Shown in pieces: positions 63,424 to 64,000 of a DNA stretch of 64,000 nucleotides. Source of the stretch: Verrucomicrobiota bacterium (GTDB lineage Bacteria > Verrucomicrobiota > Verrucomicrobiia > Verrucomicrobiales > Verrucomicrobiaceae); contig JANYCZ010000064.1 of the NCBI GenBank assembly GCA_025360015.1, forward strand, positions 62,001 through 126,000. The letters run 5' to 3'. A model generated the notes under the pieces. The model saw only the letters and a program-made list of their open reading frames with translations, did not search any database and was not told the origin of the DNA. Numbering within the stretch: the first letter of the stretch is position 1; each line of letters starts with the position of its first letter. The position numbers were made by a program, and so were the translations under genes.

Positions 63424-64000
63424 ATGAAACGCCGCCTGCTTTCCCTGCCTCTGACCACCACCGCGTTGTTCCTCGCGGTTCTCTTTCCTGCCATGGCTGC
63501 CCAGCCCCTGCCACGGAGCACGCCGGAGGCGCAGGGCGTGTCCTCGCAGGGTATCGCCAGTTTCGTCGAGGCGGTGGACAAGATCCACACGCTGCACAGC
63601 TTCATGATCCTGCGCCATGGCCACGTCATCGCAGAAGGCTGGTGGAAGCCGGAAGCGGCGGACAAACCGCACATCCTGTGGTCGCTCAGCAAGAGCTTTG
63701 ACTCGACCGCGGTCGGTCTGGCCATCGCCGAAGGAAAGCTGAGCCTGGAGGATCCGGTGCTGAAGTTCTTCCCCTCAGAAGCGCCTGCGGATCCTTCCGA
63801 AAATCTGCAAGCCATGAAAGTGCGCGATCTCCTGACCATGAGCTGCGGCCACGACGTGGAAACAAAGATCCCCGACAACGCGCCGACGGTGAAGGAGTTC
63901 CTCGCGCTGCCAGTCCCGCACGTGCCGGGCACCCACTTCCAATACAACACCTACGGCAGCTACATGCTCTCCGCCATCGTCACCAAGGTCACCGGCCAGA
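63424..64000 (+). CDS. Exported serine hydrolase of beta-lactamase class C type (3' end outside window)
   Basis: 192 residues are visible, open at the right edge. The ATG at 63424 (MKRRLLSLPLTTTALFLAVLF) gives a signal peptide; the start is preceded by CCACC. Catalytic S-x-x-K is in LWSLSKSFDSTAVGL, and a downstream tyrosine motif in HFQYNTYGSYMLSAI. The family includes esterases, peptidases and beta-lactamase-like enzymes. It is divergent from the hmu-like operon. Confidence 0.88.
   Translation, partial: MKRRLLSLPLTTTALFLAVLFPAMAAQPLPRSTPEAQGVSSQGIASFVEAVDKIHTLHSFMILRHGHVIAEGWWKPEAADKPHILWSLSKSFDSTAVGLAIAEGKLSLEDPVLKFFPSEAPADPSENLQAMKVRDLLTMSCGHDVETKIPDNAPTVKEFLALPVPHVPGTHFQYNTYGSYMLSAIVTKVTGQ

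Overview
The window looks like a chromosome segment of a GC-rich (roughly 60% by eye) Gram-negative bacterium of the Verrucomicrobiota, most like Prosthecobacter or other Verrucomicrobiaceae. The evidence is four secreted FGly-type sulfatases, Tat-exported Gfo/Idh/MocA proteins, a very large repeat protein with a PEP-CTERM sorting tail, a FloA/NfeD pair, a sialate O-acetylesterase and a TonB receptor locus. Many starts have no visible Shine-Dalgarno sequence. This placement rests on gene content only; there is no rRNA in the window.

Layout. 1-6.3 kb: a partial Tat Gfo/Idh oxidoreductase, two sulfatases separated by a DUF433/DUF5615 toxin-antitoxin-like pair, and a second Tat oxidoreductase. 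6.4-9.2 kb: a two-gene histidine kinase cassette. 9.3-13.5 kb: a BlaI repressor with a BlaR1-like M56 protease that carries a long chain of Ig-like/carboxypeptidase-regulatory-like domains, with two palindromic operators upstream. 13.6-16.3 kb: glycerate kinase, fabD and a redoxin. 16.3-17.6 kb: two facing truncated genes that look like a deletion scar. 17.6-19.2 kb: a sulfatase. 19.4-25.7 kb: gyrB and gyrA on the minus strand with a nucleotidyltransferase-like gene and a small partner between them. 26.2-32 kb: a 1.9-kilo-residue autotransporter-repeat PEP-CTERM protein, then tRNA-Leu(CAA). 32.3-38.6 kb: FloA/NfeD group, a transglutaminase-like membrane protein, a lipoprotein and a sulfatase. 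38.7-39.6 kb: a macro-TIR fusion, a candidate immune effector. 40-45 kb: rpmE, prfA, a lipoprotein, a serine hydrolase and a nucleotide-sugar dehydrogenase. 45.4-48.6 kb: putA. 48.6-49.9 kb: a gene-poor region with a repeat and a possible methylase fragment. 49.9-52.7 kb: a PRC-barrel protein, a transglutaminase and an Anbu-type proteasome relative. 52.9-56.1 kb: sialate O-acetylesterase, a ferritin-like protein and YihY. 56.1-63.2 kb: DUF2149, an ExbB-like channel, a secreted CobN-like chelatase and a TonB receptor. The right edge holds a truncated serine hydrolase.

How the genes work together. The sulfatases, oxidoreductases, sialate esterase and serine hydrolases fit breakdown of sulfated or decorated polysaccharides outside the cytoplasm. 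The 56-63 kb operon (receptor, periplasmic CobN-like protein, proton channel, DUF2149) matches the core of the Bacteroidota hmu loci and most likely takes up and dechelates heme or another metallotetrapyrrole. It has an operator-like palindrome and a hairpin around its ribosome-binding region. Two loci look foreign by base composition and may be defence or toxin-antitoxin related: the macro-TIR gene and the pair lodged between gyrB and gyrA.

The most notable points are the hmu-like locus, the macro-TIR fusion, the gyrB-pair-gyrA arrangement, the BlaR1-like protease whose sensor is a string of Ig-like domains, the Anbu gene without its usual ATP-grasp/alpha-E partners, and the double truncation at 16.6 kb.
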